Virus record (IMG/VR): IMGVR_UViG_3300021136_000056
Coordinates: 1-24,665 of that record
Direction: 5' to 3' (one strand)
DNA from: a virus
Length of the DNA stretch: 24,665 nt
The position numbers and the translations under genes were made by a program. Shown here piece after piece: positions 13,549 to 23,103 of this stretch (position 1 is the first letter of the stretch; the number at the start of each line of letters is the position of its first letter). The notes beneath the pieces were generated by a model. It worked only from the letters and a program-made list of their open reading frames with translations. It was not told the DNA's origin and made no database searches.

Positions 13549-16500
13549 ATTCGTCAGGGTTACCGTAATCACCCATGCTGCTCAGCTCACCAATCAGCTT
13601 CTTGTTGATTGGCATACCACCAGTACTATCAGCTAGAGCACGCTGCTTAAATCGGGTTCTTACAGAGCTACTTAGATTCTTACCAGTAATAGCTAGAGTT
13701 GGATGTGTTGCATTAAACTTAGCAACCTTGTCTAATACTTTGTCAGTCATATCAGTATCGCCATTATCGATAGACATAAAGAAACCGTCCAGTAATCCTT
13801 GGCGCTTATTAAGAATAGCCTGTTCAGCAGTCTTCATTTCAATATTAGCTTTTTGGCGTTGTGCCAGGCGCTCTGGTGTAAACCCTAATGCTTGTGCTGC
13901 AACTTCTGGGCCGGTAATATCGCCTACAAGCACGTTGCCACGCAAGGTTGTAGCTTCGCCTTCTTTACCTAAGCGGATACCTTTAAGGATATTCTTAACC
14001 AATGCTGGGCTAGCAGTCTCCATTGCACGCTCAATATGGCCCTCATTCCACTGCTTAAGTGCCTCGGCTGAGCTAACCATTAGACCTGCAGTAGGGCCAA
14101 GTAAGTTAACCATCATGTTCTGTACGGCAGTAACTTCGTCAGGGCTCTTACGGCTATCTCTGTACCACATATCGTTTAAAGATAGTCGGTCGGCTACGTT
14201 AGCACCAAGTACTTGAGAAGCTACACCACGAGAAATAGAGTCGCCTACAAAGCCGCCAAAGGTCTTGTTACACCAGTTTTTAAACCAGTTATCAAAATCA
14301 AACTCATCATCGTCATCGCCAAATACAGCGTGCATAGCATTCATTACCCCAGATACCATCCACCATAAGGGTAAACCCGTAGCCCCAGCAAATACCGCAG
14401 TCATGCCGAGTGTTCCAGCTAAGCGGTCACGTGCTTCAGTTCTAGTATCTTTAATATATTGATGCACTTTAGCATCAAGTTCTGCATCAGATAGTGGTGG
14501 CAAACCAGGTTTATTTACTCTGTGGTCGTCCTTAATCTGATAACGAATGTCTTTAATCTCGTCTTCGCTATAAGACTTACCAATATATTCATAAGCACTA
14601 CGTGCTAGCAGGTACGTCATTTGCTGAGAGAACTGCTTGAACTGTAAGACTATCTTGGCTACTGGGTGCTGAAACCAGCGTGGCTTATTCAAAGTAGAAT
14701 AGTCAAACATAGACTTATAAGTTAAGTCTTTAGCAATACCAATAGCCTTACGGCGTGCAGCTTCTTCTGAATAGCCATCTTTTTTAGCTTGTTCATAAGC
14801 CATATCAAAAGAAGACATAGCTACAATTTCACGGTTAAACTTCTCAGCACCATGGAAAGCGCCACTTAACCACTTCATTGCGGTGTGGGAATGCCCAGTA
14901 TATAAGTTAGATGGCGCCTCGGCTAAGCCTACCAAGTCATGCGACAAAGTGTAGTCAATCAAACCGTCGGCTAAGAACTGGTCATAAGCAGCTTGTTGTG
15001 CCTCAGTAAAGATACCTGGCTTATTGCTAAGCGATGGGAAAGCTATCTCGCCATTCTGGTCTTTAAATCCAGTGCTAATAAATTTTTTAGTATATTCACC
15101 CATCTTAAGTGCAGTCTTAGTCCAGCCATATCTAGCAGCAACTACAGGCATACCTACTGCTGGAACACCTAGCATGTTAGTGATTGCTGATGCAGGTGAA
15201 GTCATAAACCACAAGAAAGATACATTAGATAACACCGATGGAATAGCGCCAGTATCGGTTGGGCTCATGATATAGCCAAGGCGTTGTTCTAGTTCACCAA
15301 GGTACTCGGCTTCAATCTTGCCTTCTCTACCACCTTTTTGCTGAGTAGCTTCTTTAGCAGTTTGGATATCACTATATAAACCACGACTATATTTATAACG
15401 TGATTGCTGATAAGCCATATGGAAAGCTGAGGATGTAAATGCACGAAGCATATCCTGATCCATACCAGCGGTACCCTTACGATTCATAAACATCTTACGA
15501 ATGCTTTGGTCAGGCAAAGTAAGCAGATATAACTGCTCCAAGCTTTCTTCTAAATTAGTACGCAGCTCAGTAGTATCTTTACCTGCAGTGGTATTAATAA
15601 TATCTTTTAGCTCTTTTAAGAACGTGAAGTCTTTCATGTTCTCAGACATAAGTTTTTGAATAGAGTTACGTGGCTTAACTTCATCGCTGCTTAATGGTCG
15701 GCCAATTTGTTTTTCAAGCTCGGCTTGGCGCTTAACTTGGAACGCATTACGAGCTGCAGCCGATTCAAACGTATAGAACTCTTTCTGTTTGCCAGATAAG
15801 AACTGAACTGAATAACGACCAAAACGACGTAATGGAAAGTATGGCTCAATAGAATGCTGCTTGAAATGGTCACGCAGCTTCTTAACCTCTGGCTCTTTTT
15901 CTAAGTCAGCAGTTTCCTGCGCATATTTAGGACTGCGAGTATCCAGGGTTGTACGCAACTGAGACTTCTTATTCTCAACGATATTATCGATATAGCGCTG
16001 TAAGCTCTGGCTATAGTAGTCACGCACTGTGGTATATATTTCTTTACCTTTTTCATCAAGGGAGTTCCATGCATTATCCAAAGATGGGATACCAGTCTTA
16101 CCTTTAGATGGGTCTTTAGCCTGCAAGGTAGAGTCAAGCATAATGCCATTTAGTTTTTTGGCTTGCTCTGGGTTATCCCGCTGGTAAATCATCCACTTAT
16201 TAACGATAGATTTAGTGGACTCAAGCATGTTGTTGCGTTCATCCAACATACCTTCGACCTTAGCAATGAAAGTTCTAAACTGCGGAACCTTATGGCCGAT
16301 CATATCGTCAAGCTGACGTAGGGTAAACCCGCCCAAATAATACTTACGGGAGGTATCTTTTACGTTCTCAATCAGGTCAGACATGTTTAACTTAAGTGCT
16401 GCCCAGCTAGGCTTGCCTTGGAATACTCTGTCTAAGAAGCTCATGTATCCAGGATTAGTCGGCATTGTATTGTCTAGAACAGAGCGGCGTGACCGACCAC

Positions 16501-19500
16501 GCTGGTTGTAAGCAACTGCTTCTTGAGAGAAAGCTGGGGCTGCTTGCAAGATTGTATTTACATTAGCTAGGGTATACCCTAATACGTTATTTAAACCAAA
16601 TAGTTTGGATACAAATTGCGCAAATTTATTCCATAAAGATACTTGACCGCCTTCGTACTTAATCTTTTTAAGTAGTGCTTGGAAGTTCTCATTAGCCATC
16701 GCTTCAGCCACAAACTCTTGTACGCTATTAAAGCCATATGCATTCTCATCTGACAGCGGAGTAAACTTTTTAATTGCTTCGTACTTGCGCTTAGCATTTT
16801 CAAATACTAGCTTGAGTTCTACAACGGCATCTTGCTGGGCTTTAGTAAGGTTCTTGAAGTTAGCTGGGTCTAAAGCATAAATAGTTCCAGCGTGCGTTAC
16901 TTCATGCAATAGAGTAACTGTGCTCATACCACCACGATCTGGGTTCAGATTGATGGTGTCTAGGTTTTCTAAGTACGTACCGTTAGCATCAATAATGCCG
17001 ACCGCTTCTTGGTAAGTCTTAAGTAAGTCTTCAAACTGCCCACGAATTGGCTCAAGCACTGCTTGTTTTGCTGGAGTCTTATCAGCATAAAGCGCTTCTA
17101 ATGTAGCTAAGCTTTGGCGTAAAGAAGCAGGGTCATCTAGTGAGCCATCAAAACCATGCTCAGCTAAGAACTCCCGACCCCATTCGTAGCTTTCAATCTG
17201 CTGCAAGAAAGTGCGACGTGCAATACGAGCATTCTTCTCAATATAGTAACGGGCAATTTTGTTCTGTTGATTTACACCAATACTAGTCGGCAAGTTAAGA
17301 TCAAGCAAACGCTGTGCTACCTTAGCAGTAAACTTCATGTACTTGCTAGCGTCTTTGCCTGGGTCTTTAGCCAATAAAGTAAGTGCGCCAGTTAAATCAT
17401 TATTAGCAACCTTTTCTTGGATTGCTGGATGCATTGGATAGAAACGGCTTGGGTCTAGCTTCTCAACAGGGCTTGGCTTCATAAAGCGAGCCATACCAGC
17501 GCCTTGAACACCAGCAGTCTTACCGGATGGGCCACGCCCAATAGATACAGAATAAGTTTTACCTATGCCACCAATCTTCTTAAGATTGTCTGCTACTTTA
17601 ATTGAGTTGTCGGCCTTGCGAACCATGTCCTTGTAGGACTGTACAGTTGCATCGAAGCGCTTGAGTTCGCTCTGTGGTAGATTTTCTTCTACCCATTTTC
17701 TAAACTCTTCTGCGGACTTCTTATTCTGTCCCTTAAATACAACACCAGCTTTGCCTGTATCTGGAGTGCCTAAATCAAACGCAGCCGAGCGCATTGCCAA
17801 AGCATAGCGCCAACCAGTCTCATCATTAAAATATGCGTGAGCAGCATTATCTGGAGCAGTTCTTTTATCTTTAGGTAAGTCTTGAAGCGTTGTTAATGCT
17901 TTAGCTATACGAGGTACAACAAACGAATCCATATTGGATAAGTCATCAGTTAGCTTGTAAGGAAGTGCAGTCTCTTCTTCTCCAATACGGGAGCGTTCAA
18001 ACTGTGCCAAAGCTGTATTAAACTTATCACGTAGTTCTGTAATACCACGAACGGTATTTAGTTCTGGTACGTTAGTTAAAGATTGCAGTGCCTGTGCTTG
18101 GTCTTGTGCAGACATGCCAGCAAAACGCTGGGATAGGGCAGATGTTAAGGCTTCTCTTTCTTTTGGAGCAATACTCATGCTATCAAAGAAGTTATTCAAG
18201 AAAGCCATACGTTGGTCTAACTCTGGGCCCTGCAACGGCACGCTTACATCTGGGCCTTTTTCTTCAGTGCCATAGCGAGTAACTTGTTGTGTACTCTTAC
18301 CGCCGACAAACTCTGCAACAGTATTAAGGAAGTTTTGAACTGTAGCTTTATATTGAGTAGCTTGCTGTGGGTTTTGGGTAGCTGGTTTTAAGCTATTGAA
18401 GAAAGCATTCATTGGCTTCATTGGGTTTGTTCTATCCCCAACAAGCATCATCTTAGCTTTTTCTGGCTCAGCTATAGCCTCAATACCTTTAGTCTCACCT
18501 ACTTTGCCTTCTGGCCTATCTAATGCAAACTCCATTGGTTCGCTAGATTTAATGGTGCGCTCAGGTTTTTTATTGGGATCTTCCGCACCAAACTCAAAGC
18601 CCATTTGACTAGGCATGTTATGTGCAACTTCTTTGCTAGCCGTAATTAAAGAATGGGCTTGGTCTTCTAATTCGTATAGATGTGTGCGTGCTTCTGCAAT
18701 CCGTTCATCGTTAGGGTCGGCTTGCTCTAAGTCTTTTATGTAAGCACGAGTCTGGAGTACTTTTCTATCTAGCTCGTCTAGTTGATTGTTGAGTTCTTCT
18801 TCTCGTACTGCAGTTCCGCTAGTAGAAAGCTCAGTTCCTCCCATGCCTCCAGGGGTAGTTTCTTCAGTTCCTTGCTCGGTTCTGCCTTGTTCTCCAGGCA
18901 TAGAAATGCCAGGCTTACTTGTTCGGGAGATAGTTCCAGTATTATCATATTCGGTCGCCTCACTAAAAGCACCACGTCCTGCAGCTTCACTTGCGTCTTG
19001 TTTAGCATTTGCAATTCTTTGGGCAAAATGTCCACGAGCACCACCAATACCCGCTGCGACACCTGGTTGTACAAATGATCCTACTGCTGTTTCAAAATAC
19101 TCATTAATTGCATCTGGGTTTAGCAAGTCTAAGTTAGCACCAAAGCGTTCAGCAACTTGCTGAGTTAATTCAGCAGGCATTTCTTTAACGCCAGTAGTAA
19201 CTATATTCTTAGCTACATCATACAATAAGTTTTTGCCTTGGGCGCCTAAACCGTCCAAAGAACCAATTCCAATTCTTTCAGCAATATAGTCGGCCGTAGC
19301 ATGCAAAGCCATAGCAGGCGCTAACTTAGCAAAGTCTAACTCGCTTACGTCTTTACCTTGGTTTTGTAATTCTTCTACAGCACGAGCACCAGGCTCACCT
19401 ACTCCATGGAATGCTGCTTGTGCAGCCATACCTACTTTACCGCCAGTGCTTTCAATTAAGCGTTTAGCTTGTGCAGTTACAAAATTCTGTGCAGCTTTCT

Positions 19501-20149
19501 CGCCTTGGGTCTCGGCGATCATCTTAGCTGCGTCTTTGATGCCTTCTTTGATTAAACCTTTTTCTAAGAATCCAGCTACGGCACCTGGGGCTGCACCAAC
19601 ACCTGCTCCACCTAATGCACCAATGGCTGCGCCGGCTCCAGTAGCTACTAAACTTTCGCCAACGTTAGCTACGCCTTGCCCCAACATATAAGGAAGATAG
19701 TCAGTGATGACAGTTCCTATCCCTTTTTCCCACGCATTTGCAAACGTGTCGGTTGATTTGCTGAGCGGTACCTGCTCAGCTTGTGCCTGCTTCATACCTT
19801 CCAGACCACTCTTAATCATTTCATCGGTATATTCACCTTTACCCAAAACTTTTTGAGCACCAGCACCAAGTACAGTCTTAGCGCCATAGTAAAGCTCTTT
19901 TGTCTGGGGAAGATATGATTTAATACCACGAACAAAGTCGCTACTATCTTCGTCAGCTTGTTGCCCTAAACCAAGTTCAGCAGGTGTATATTCTTTTTGT
20001 TTAGGTTGTGTTTCTTGTGGAGTAGCAATATATCTACCCAAAGAATCAGGCCTGGGTTTGTTATCCAAGCCGAGTTCTTCGGGCGTATATTCTTTCTTCT
20101 CAGGAGCGGCATTTAAGCCTAGCTCTGTTGCCGTGTATTCACGAGCCAT
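13547..20149 (-). CDS. Giant PLxRFG-type virion protein with HExxH metallopeptidase motif
   Basis: 2200 residues, the largest gene here. The N-terminus has three copies of EYTxxELGL at residues 4-12, 20-28 and 53-61. A Gly/Ala-rich hydrophobic stretch follows (VATGAGAAIGALGGAGVGAA and on, about 165-195). Near the middle is a zinc-protease motif, LLHEVTHAG, with H1082-E1083 and H1086. A likely third ligand is E1145 or E1149 in QEFVAEAM. P1439-L-R-R-F-G1444 is the signature of PLxRFG-domain phage proteins. The C-terminal third resembles large-polyvalent-protein regions (EKFNREIVAM, QFKQFSQQM) and has a hydrophobic LPLWWMVSGVM segment before an acidic DDDDEFDFD. The likely role is an internal virion or DNA-ejection protein that enters the host with the genome; the protease may cut virion or host proteins. 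It starts two bases after the 830-residue gene ends. Confidence 0.8.
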   Translation of the reverse strand: MAREYTATELGLNAAPEKKEYTPEELGLDNKPRPDSLGRYIATPQETQPKQKEYTPAELGLGQQADEDSSDFVRGIKSYLPQTKELYYGAKTVLGAGAQKVLGKGEYTDEMIKSGLEGMKQAQAEQVPLSKSTDTFANAWEKGIGTVITDYLPYMLGQGVANVGESLVATGAGAAIGALGGAGVGAAPGAVAGFLEKGLIKEGIKDAAKMIAETQGEKAAQNFVTAQAKRLIESTGGKVGMAAQAAFHGVGEPGARAVEELQNQGKDVSELDFAKLAPAMALHATADYIAERIGIGSLDGLGAQGKNLLYDVAKNIVTTGVKEMPAELTQQVAERFGANLDLLNPDAINEYFETAVGSFVQPGVAAGIGGARGHFAQRIANAKQDASEAAGRGAFSEATEYDNTGTISRTSKPGISMPGEQGRTEQGTEETTPGGMGGTELSTSGTAVREEELNNQLDELDRKVLQTRAYIKDLEQADPNDERIAEARTHLYELEDQAHSLITASKEVAHNMPSQMGFEFGAEDPNKKPERTIKSSEPMEFALDRPEGKVGETKGIEAIAEPEKAKMMLVGDRTNPMKPMNAFFNSLKPATQNPQQATQYKATVQNFLNTVAEFVGGKSTQQVTRYGTEEKGPDVSVPLQGPELDQRMAFLNNFFDSMSIAPKEREALTSALSQRFAGMSAQDQAQALQSLTNVPELNTVRGITELRDKFNTALAQFERSRIGEEETALPYKLTDDLSNMDSFVVPRIAKALTTLQDLPKDKRTAPDNAAHAYFNDETGWRYALAMRSAAFDLGTPDTGKAGVVFKGQNKKSAEEFRKWVEENLPQSELKRFDATVQSYKDMVRKADNSIKVADNLKKIGGIGKTYSVSIGRGPSGKTAGVQGAGMARFMKPSPVEKLDPSRFYPMHPAIQEKVANNDLTGALTLLAKDPGKDASKYMKFTAKVAQRLLDLNLPTSIGVNQQNKIARYYIEKNARIARRTFLQQIESYEWGREFLAEHGFDGSLDDPASLRQSLATLEALYADKTPAKQAVLEPIRGQFEDLLKTYQEAVGIIDANGTYLENLDTINLNPDRGGMSTVTLLHEVTHAGTIYALDPANFKNLTKAQQDAVVELKLVFENAKRKYEAIKKFTPLSDENAYGFNSVQEFVAEAMANENFQALLKKIKYEGGQVSLWNKFAQFVSKLFGLNNVLGYTLANVNTILQAAPAFSQEAVAYNQRGRSRRSVLDNTMPTNPGYMSFLDRVFQGKPSWAALKLNMSDLIENVKDTSRKYYLGGFTLRQLDDMIGHKVPQFRTFIAKVEGMLDERNNMLESTKSIVNKWMIYQRDNPEQAKKLNGIMLDSTLQAKDPSKGKTGIPSLDNAWNSLDEKGKEIYTTVRDYYSQSLQRYIDNIVENKKSQLRTTLDTRSPKYAQETADLEKEPEVKKLRDHFKQHSIEPYFPLRRFGRYSVQFLSGKQKEFYTFESAAARNAFQVKRQAELEKQIGRPLSSDEVKPRNSIQKLMSENMKDFTFLKELKDIINTTAGKDTTELRTNLEESLEQLYLLTLPDQSIRKMFMNRKGTAGMDQDMLRAFTSSAFHMAYQQSRYKYSRGLYSDIQTAKEATQQKGGREGKIEAEYLGELEQRLGYIMSPTDTGAIPSVLSNVSFLWFMTSPASAITNMLGVPAVGMPVVAARYGWTKTALKMGEYTKKFISTGFKDQNGEIAFPSLSNKPGIFTEAQQAAYDQFLADGLIDYTLSHDLVGLAEAPSNLYTGHSHTAMKWLSGAFHGAEKFNREIVAMSSFDMAYEQAKKDGYSEEAARRKAIGIAKDLTYKSMFDYSTLNKPRWFQHPVAKIVLQFKQFSQQMTYLLARSAYEYIGKSYSEDEIKDIRYQIKDDHRVNKPGLPPLSDAELDAKVHQYIKDTRTEARDRLAGTLGMTAVFAGATGLPLWWMVSGVMNAMHAVFGDDDDEFDFDNWFKNWCNKTFGGFVGDSISRGVASQVLGANVADRLSLNDMWYRDSRKSPDEVTAVQNMMVNLLGPTAGLMVSSAEALKQWNEGHIERAMETASPALVKNILKGIRLGKEGEATTLRGNVLVGDITGPEVAAQALGFTPERLAQRQKANIEMKTAEQAILNKRQGLLDGFFMSIDNGDTDMTDKVLDKVAKFNATHPTLAITGKNLSSSVRTRFKQRALADSTGGMPINKKLIGELSSMGDYGNPDE

Positions 20150-20151
20150 AG

Positions 20152-22644
20152 TTAACCTACTTTTACGTAGTTACCATTAGGTAATTGTTTAAAACTTCCT
20201 TTTCCAGGTATGTTAACTATACCACTATTGTCAGGGGCTGGACTAGCTTGTGGTGCAGCTGCAGCGGGTTGTTGTGGAGTTAATGTGTTCATGTATTCAT
20301 TAATTTTAGCTTCACGCATTTGTTGCGCTTTTTGCTGATCTTCTGGTTTTTTACTGTTGGCTAATTTAATATAGCTGACATCTTGGTTTAATGTAGCGTC
20401 GGCTTTAGAAATAGCAGTAAGCCTATTCGAGTCTGCACGGTTGGAGTAACCTTTAACAATACCAATAGCATCTTCCAAAGAATGGCCTTGAGCGACGAGT
20501 TGGTTAATTAAAGCTGTGCTTTCTCTAGCTGTTTGACCCGCAGCGGCAGCATGAATACCAGCAACTTTTTCAGCAGACTTATTCTTCTCATATGAGTCGT
20601 AATCTTTCCAAGCCTCATCAACATCACCAGCAGCAAATTTACGTTGTGCTTCAGATAGGTCAGAAGCAGCTTTAGCGGCCGCATCTTTAGCCATATCTTG
20701 TGCTTCGTATGCTTTAGCAATACCGGGAATAGCTGCTTGAACCCCCATATTAAGAGCCTGTCCTAAACCACCAGGAGCTGCAGTTGTACCAACTTTAGCA
20801 AAGCCTTGAGCAATAGCCAAAGCAAGTTCACGATTACGGGCTGTATCGCTACCACGAGTTTGTAGTTGCTCGGCGTAAGCTTTTTCAGCATCTGTTGGAC
20901 CAGCAGTAACACCACGAGCCGCCAGCATCTTGTCACGAGCAGCAGCAAAATCTTCTGGCGTAGTTAATGCGGCAGGGGCTGCTTTTTTAGGCGCTTTAGC
21001 TTGTAATTCTTTAGGGACAATAGGAGCGGCAGGGGCGGCAGGAGTAGTTTGGTTATCTGCATCTGGAACCAAACCTTCATTAGCAAATGCAATAATGCCA
21101 CCACCAGCAAAGCCTTGGCTATTAAACGCTGGACCACCTGCAGCACCAAGACCAGATAAGCGTGCTTGATCCATCATTGCTGGGTTAGGTTGTTGCATTG
21201 GAGGGGGTGCCATTTGGGGTACTTGACCGGCTTGTTGCAACATCTGAGCAGCGCCAGGATTTTGACGTAAACGATTCTGGTCAGCCTGAACTCCTTGGAA
21301 AAGGATACGTTCGCTAGGGGTAACTTGTGGGTCATTAATGCGTTGTTGTAAGGCGCTAGGCTGTCCTGGTTGCGATGGTGCAGCACCTAACTGACGTGCA
21401 TCATCTTGTAGCTTTGGGTCGTTAATAACGGCACCATATTTAAATCCAGGAATAGCATCGGCAATACCGCCCTTAGCCATTTTCTTCTCTTTAATCTTAC
21501 CGCCCTTCTTCTTACCAGCACCAAATGCAGCGCCGAGAGCTGCAGCAGTTCCACCAAGACCAATAGCTTGTTGAGTAGCAGTCGGTTGCGCTTGGTAGAG
21601 AGAAGTAGTAGAAGCCTGCATAGGAAGACCACGCAACATGTTGGACATTGTGCCAAGTTGCAATAATGGGTATTGCTGCGCAGTAGCGTAGTTCTGAATA
21701 GCTTGGTTAATAATCTGCTGTTGTTGGGCTTGTTCAGTAGCACCTTGAGCTGCTTGTGTACCAATAATGCCTTGCTGAGCTGCAAGTTGTTGTCCGCCAA
21801 TACCAGCTAACTGATTAGCTAAGTTACCTTGTTGTCCAAGTGCAGATGTAGCTGCAGTTTGCCCTTGTAGCCCCATGCTTGCAACATTTTGCGCTTGCTG
21901 TTGAGCATTTTGATACGCTTGACTATAAGCATTACCGACTAGTTGGTTTTGCGCCAACATCTGGTTTTGTGCATTTAAGTTTTGTTGCAATGCATTACGT
22001 GAGCCACCAAACGCACCTGATTGTGTTGCCTGACCTTGAGCTTGTTGCCCAGCGATACCGTATTGTTGGTTAAGTAGTTGTTCTGCTGGAGCTAGAGTAT
22101 TTTGCAGATATGGGTTCATGTACTGCGCCATACCGCCAGGGCTAGTTAATGTGTTCTGTAAGTTTTGACCTGCCATAGCTTCTTGGCCAGCCATCATGCC
22201 AGTTCCTCTAGCTGCCTGTGCAGTTAAACCAGTAGCCATACCGTATTGGCCAGGCATTTGCAAGTTAGCTGCAGAAGATTGTGCTTGTTGTTGAAGCGGA
22301 GAAAAACCAGCTACGTACTTAGTAGGGTCATTACTATAGGGGGTGTATGGTTGAAAACCAGTAATATTTGTTGCTGCCGCTGTTCCGTCTGCATTGTATA
22401 AACCACCAGAAACTTGTTTACCAGTTGCATCATACCCGCCTTGTCCAGATACAGGGGCTTGAGTAAACAGTTGCGCCTGTGTGGCGTTAAGCATATTACT
22501 TACATATGGTTGCGCATAGTCAGGAATATTGGTATTCTGAACCGTTGTTTGAGTTGGGCCAGACGAGCCACCGCCGCTTGGGGAGCTTGTTTGTAATACT
22601 CCGCCATTAGCTAGCAGCTTTTGTTTGTATCTTAGTATACTCAT
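20152..22644 (-). CDS. Gln/Ala-rich probable virion protein
   Basis: 830 residues. After the opening MSILRYKQKLLANGG comes a Ser/Gly-rich linker. A long Gln/Ala/Asn-rich region (about 115-340, with tracts such as LAGIGGQQLAAQQG and EQAQQQQIINQ) is probably extended helix. A basic patch, KKKGGKIKEKKMAKGG, lies at about 377-392 and a Gly patch, FAGGGIIAFANEG, near 511. A second helical Ala/Lys-rich region and a short C-terminal GKGSFKQLPNGNYVKVG follow. Composition, size and position before the giant protein suggest an internal core or ejection protein. The name is by analogy only; I see no enzyme motif. It is followed after two bases by the giant gene and preceded by the GNAT gene after three. 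Confidence 0.65.
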   Translation of the reverse strand: MSILRYKQKLLANGGVLQTSSPSGGGSSGPTQTTVQNTNIPDYAQPYVSNMLNATQAQLFTQAPVSGQGGYDATGKQVSGGLYNADGTAAATNITGFQPYTPYSNDPTKYVAGFSPLQQQAQSSAANLQMPGQYGMATGLTAQAARGTGMMAGQEAMAGQNLQNTLTSPGGMAQYMNPYLQNTLAPAEQLLNQQYGIAGQQAQGQATQSGAFGGSRNALQQNLNAQNQMLAQNQLVGNAYSQAYQNAQQQAQNVASMGLQGQTAATSALGQQGNLANQLAGIGGQQLAAQQGIIGTQAAQGATEQAQQQQIINQAIQNYATAQQYPLLQLGTMSNMLRGLPMQASTTSLYQAQPTATQQAIGLGGTAAALGAAFGAGKKKGGKIKEKKMAKGGIADAIPGFKYGAVINDPKLQDDARQLGAAPSQPGQPSALQQRINDPQVTPSERILFQGVQADQNRLRQNPGAAQMLQQAGQVPQMAPPPMQQPNPAMMDQARLSGLGAAGGPAFNSQGFAGGGIIAFANEGLVPDADNQTTPAAPAAPIVPKELQAKAPKKAAPAALTTPEDFAAARDKMLAARGVTAGPTDAEKAYAEQLQTRGSDTARNRELALAIAQGFAKVGTTAAPGGLGQALNMGVQAAIPGIAKAYEAQDMAKDAAAKAASDLSEAQRKFAAGDVDEAWKDYDSYEKNKSAEKVAGIHAAAAGQTARESTALINQLVAQGHSLEDAIGIVKGYSNRADSNRLTAISKADATLNQDVSYIKLANSKKPEDQQKAQQMREAKINEYMNTLTPQQPAAAAPQASPAPDNSGIVNIPGKGSFKQLPNGNYVKVG

Positions 22645-22647
22645 AAC

Positions 22648-23103
22648 CTATCCTAACATCTTTGAAAATGTTTTATCTGTATGCTTGTAACCTAAGTACT
22701 CAAACAATCTTGAATTGTCTAGATGCACTTTTGTACTCACAATAATCCTATTTACCCCAAGTCTTCTCAATACATCTTCTGCATATTGAAAAAGCCTAAT
22801 TCCTACTCTACCTTTGCGAAATTCTTTCTTAACGAAATAAATATCTTCAAAAGCAGTCATACAGGACTTGTAATGCAGATGCCCATGTATGCAAAAAATA
22901 ATGTAACCAATTAACTCACCATCTGCTCGGCAGGTAATAGCCCTTAATAACCCTAAACTAGCTAAACGCTTATATTCTTCATAATCAGGTTCTAGCTCGT
23001 ATTCTTTTGTAACACTTAACTCTTCGTAATGTAACGGCAATATTTGCTGAAACTCCGGCAAAAATTTAAACGCATCAACGTCTTCATAAATTAATGTTGT
23101 CAT
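22648..23103 (-). CDS. GNAT-family N-acetyltransferase
   Basis: 151 residues. The fold order fits GNAT: central strands (LIGYIIFCIHG), then the acetyl-CoA-binding motif after YFVKKEFRKGRVGIRLF (90-105), and a late LFEYLGYKHTDKTFSKML (133-150). The R/Q-x-x-G-x-G/A motif is slightly off: R96-K-G-R-V-G101, with Arg where Gly is usual. It would transfer an acetyl group from acetyl-CoA to an amine; the target is unknown. Its start overlaps the stop of the 470-residue virion gene as ATGA, so it is co-translated with virion genes. Acetylation of a virion protein or a host protein is possible. Confidence 0.85.
   Translation of the reverse strand: MTTLIYEDVDAFKFLPEFQQILPLHYEELSVTKEYELEPDYEEYKRLASLGLLRAITCRADGELIGYIIFCIHGHLHYKSCMTAFEDIYFVKKEFRKGRVGIRLFQYAEDVLRRLGVNRIIVSTKVHLDNSRLFEYLGYKHTDKTFSKMLG

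Noticed and set aside
13575-14216. 213-residue + frame opposite the C-terminus of the giant gene
   Set aside because: Ser/Leu-rich shadow. The - strand frame is continuous and has recognisable blocks.
18778-19163. Several open frames on both strands within the giant gene
   Set aside because: They lie over a Ser/Thr/Gly/Glu-rich linker of the giant protein, and their low-complexity products have no start-site support.
21387-21800. Alternative - strand frame of 137 residues in the Gln/Ala-rich gene
   Set aside because: A Leu-rich shadow of repeated CAA/GCT codons with no independent support.
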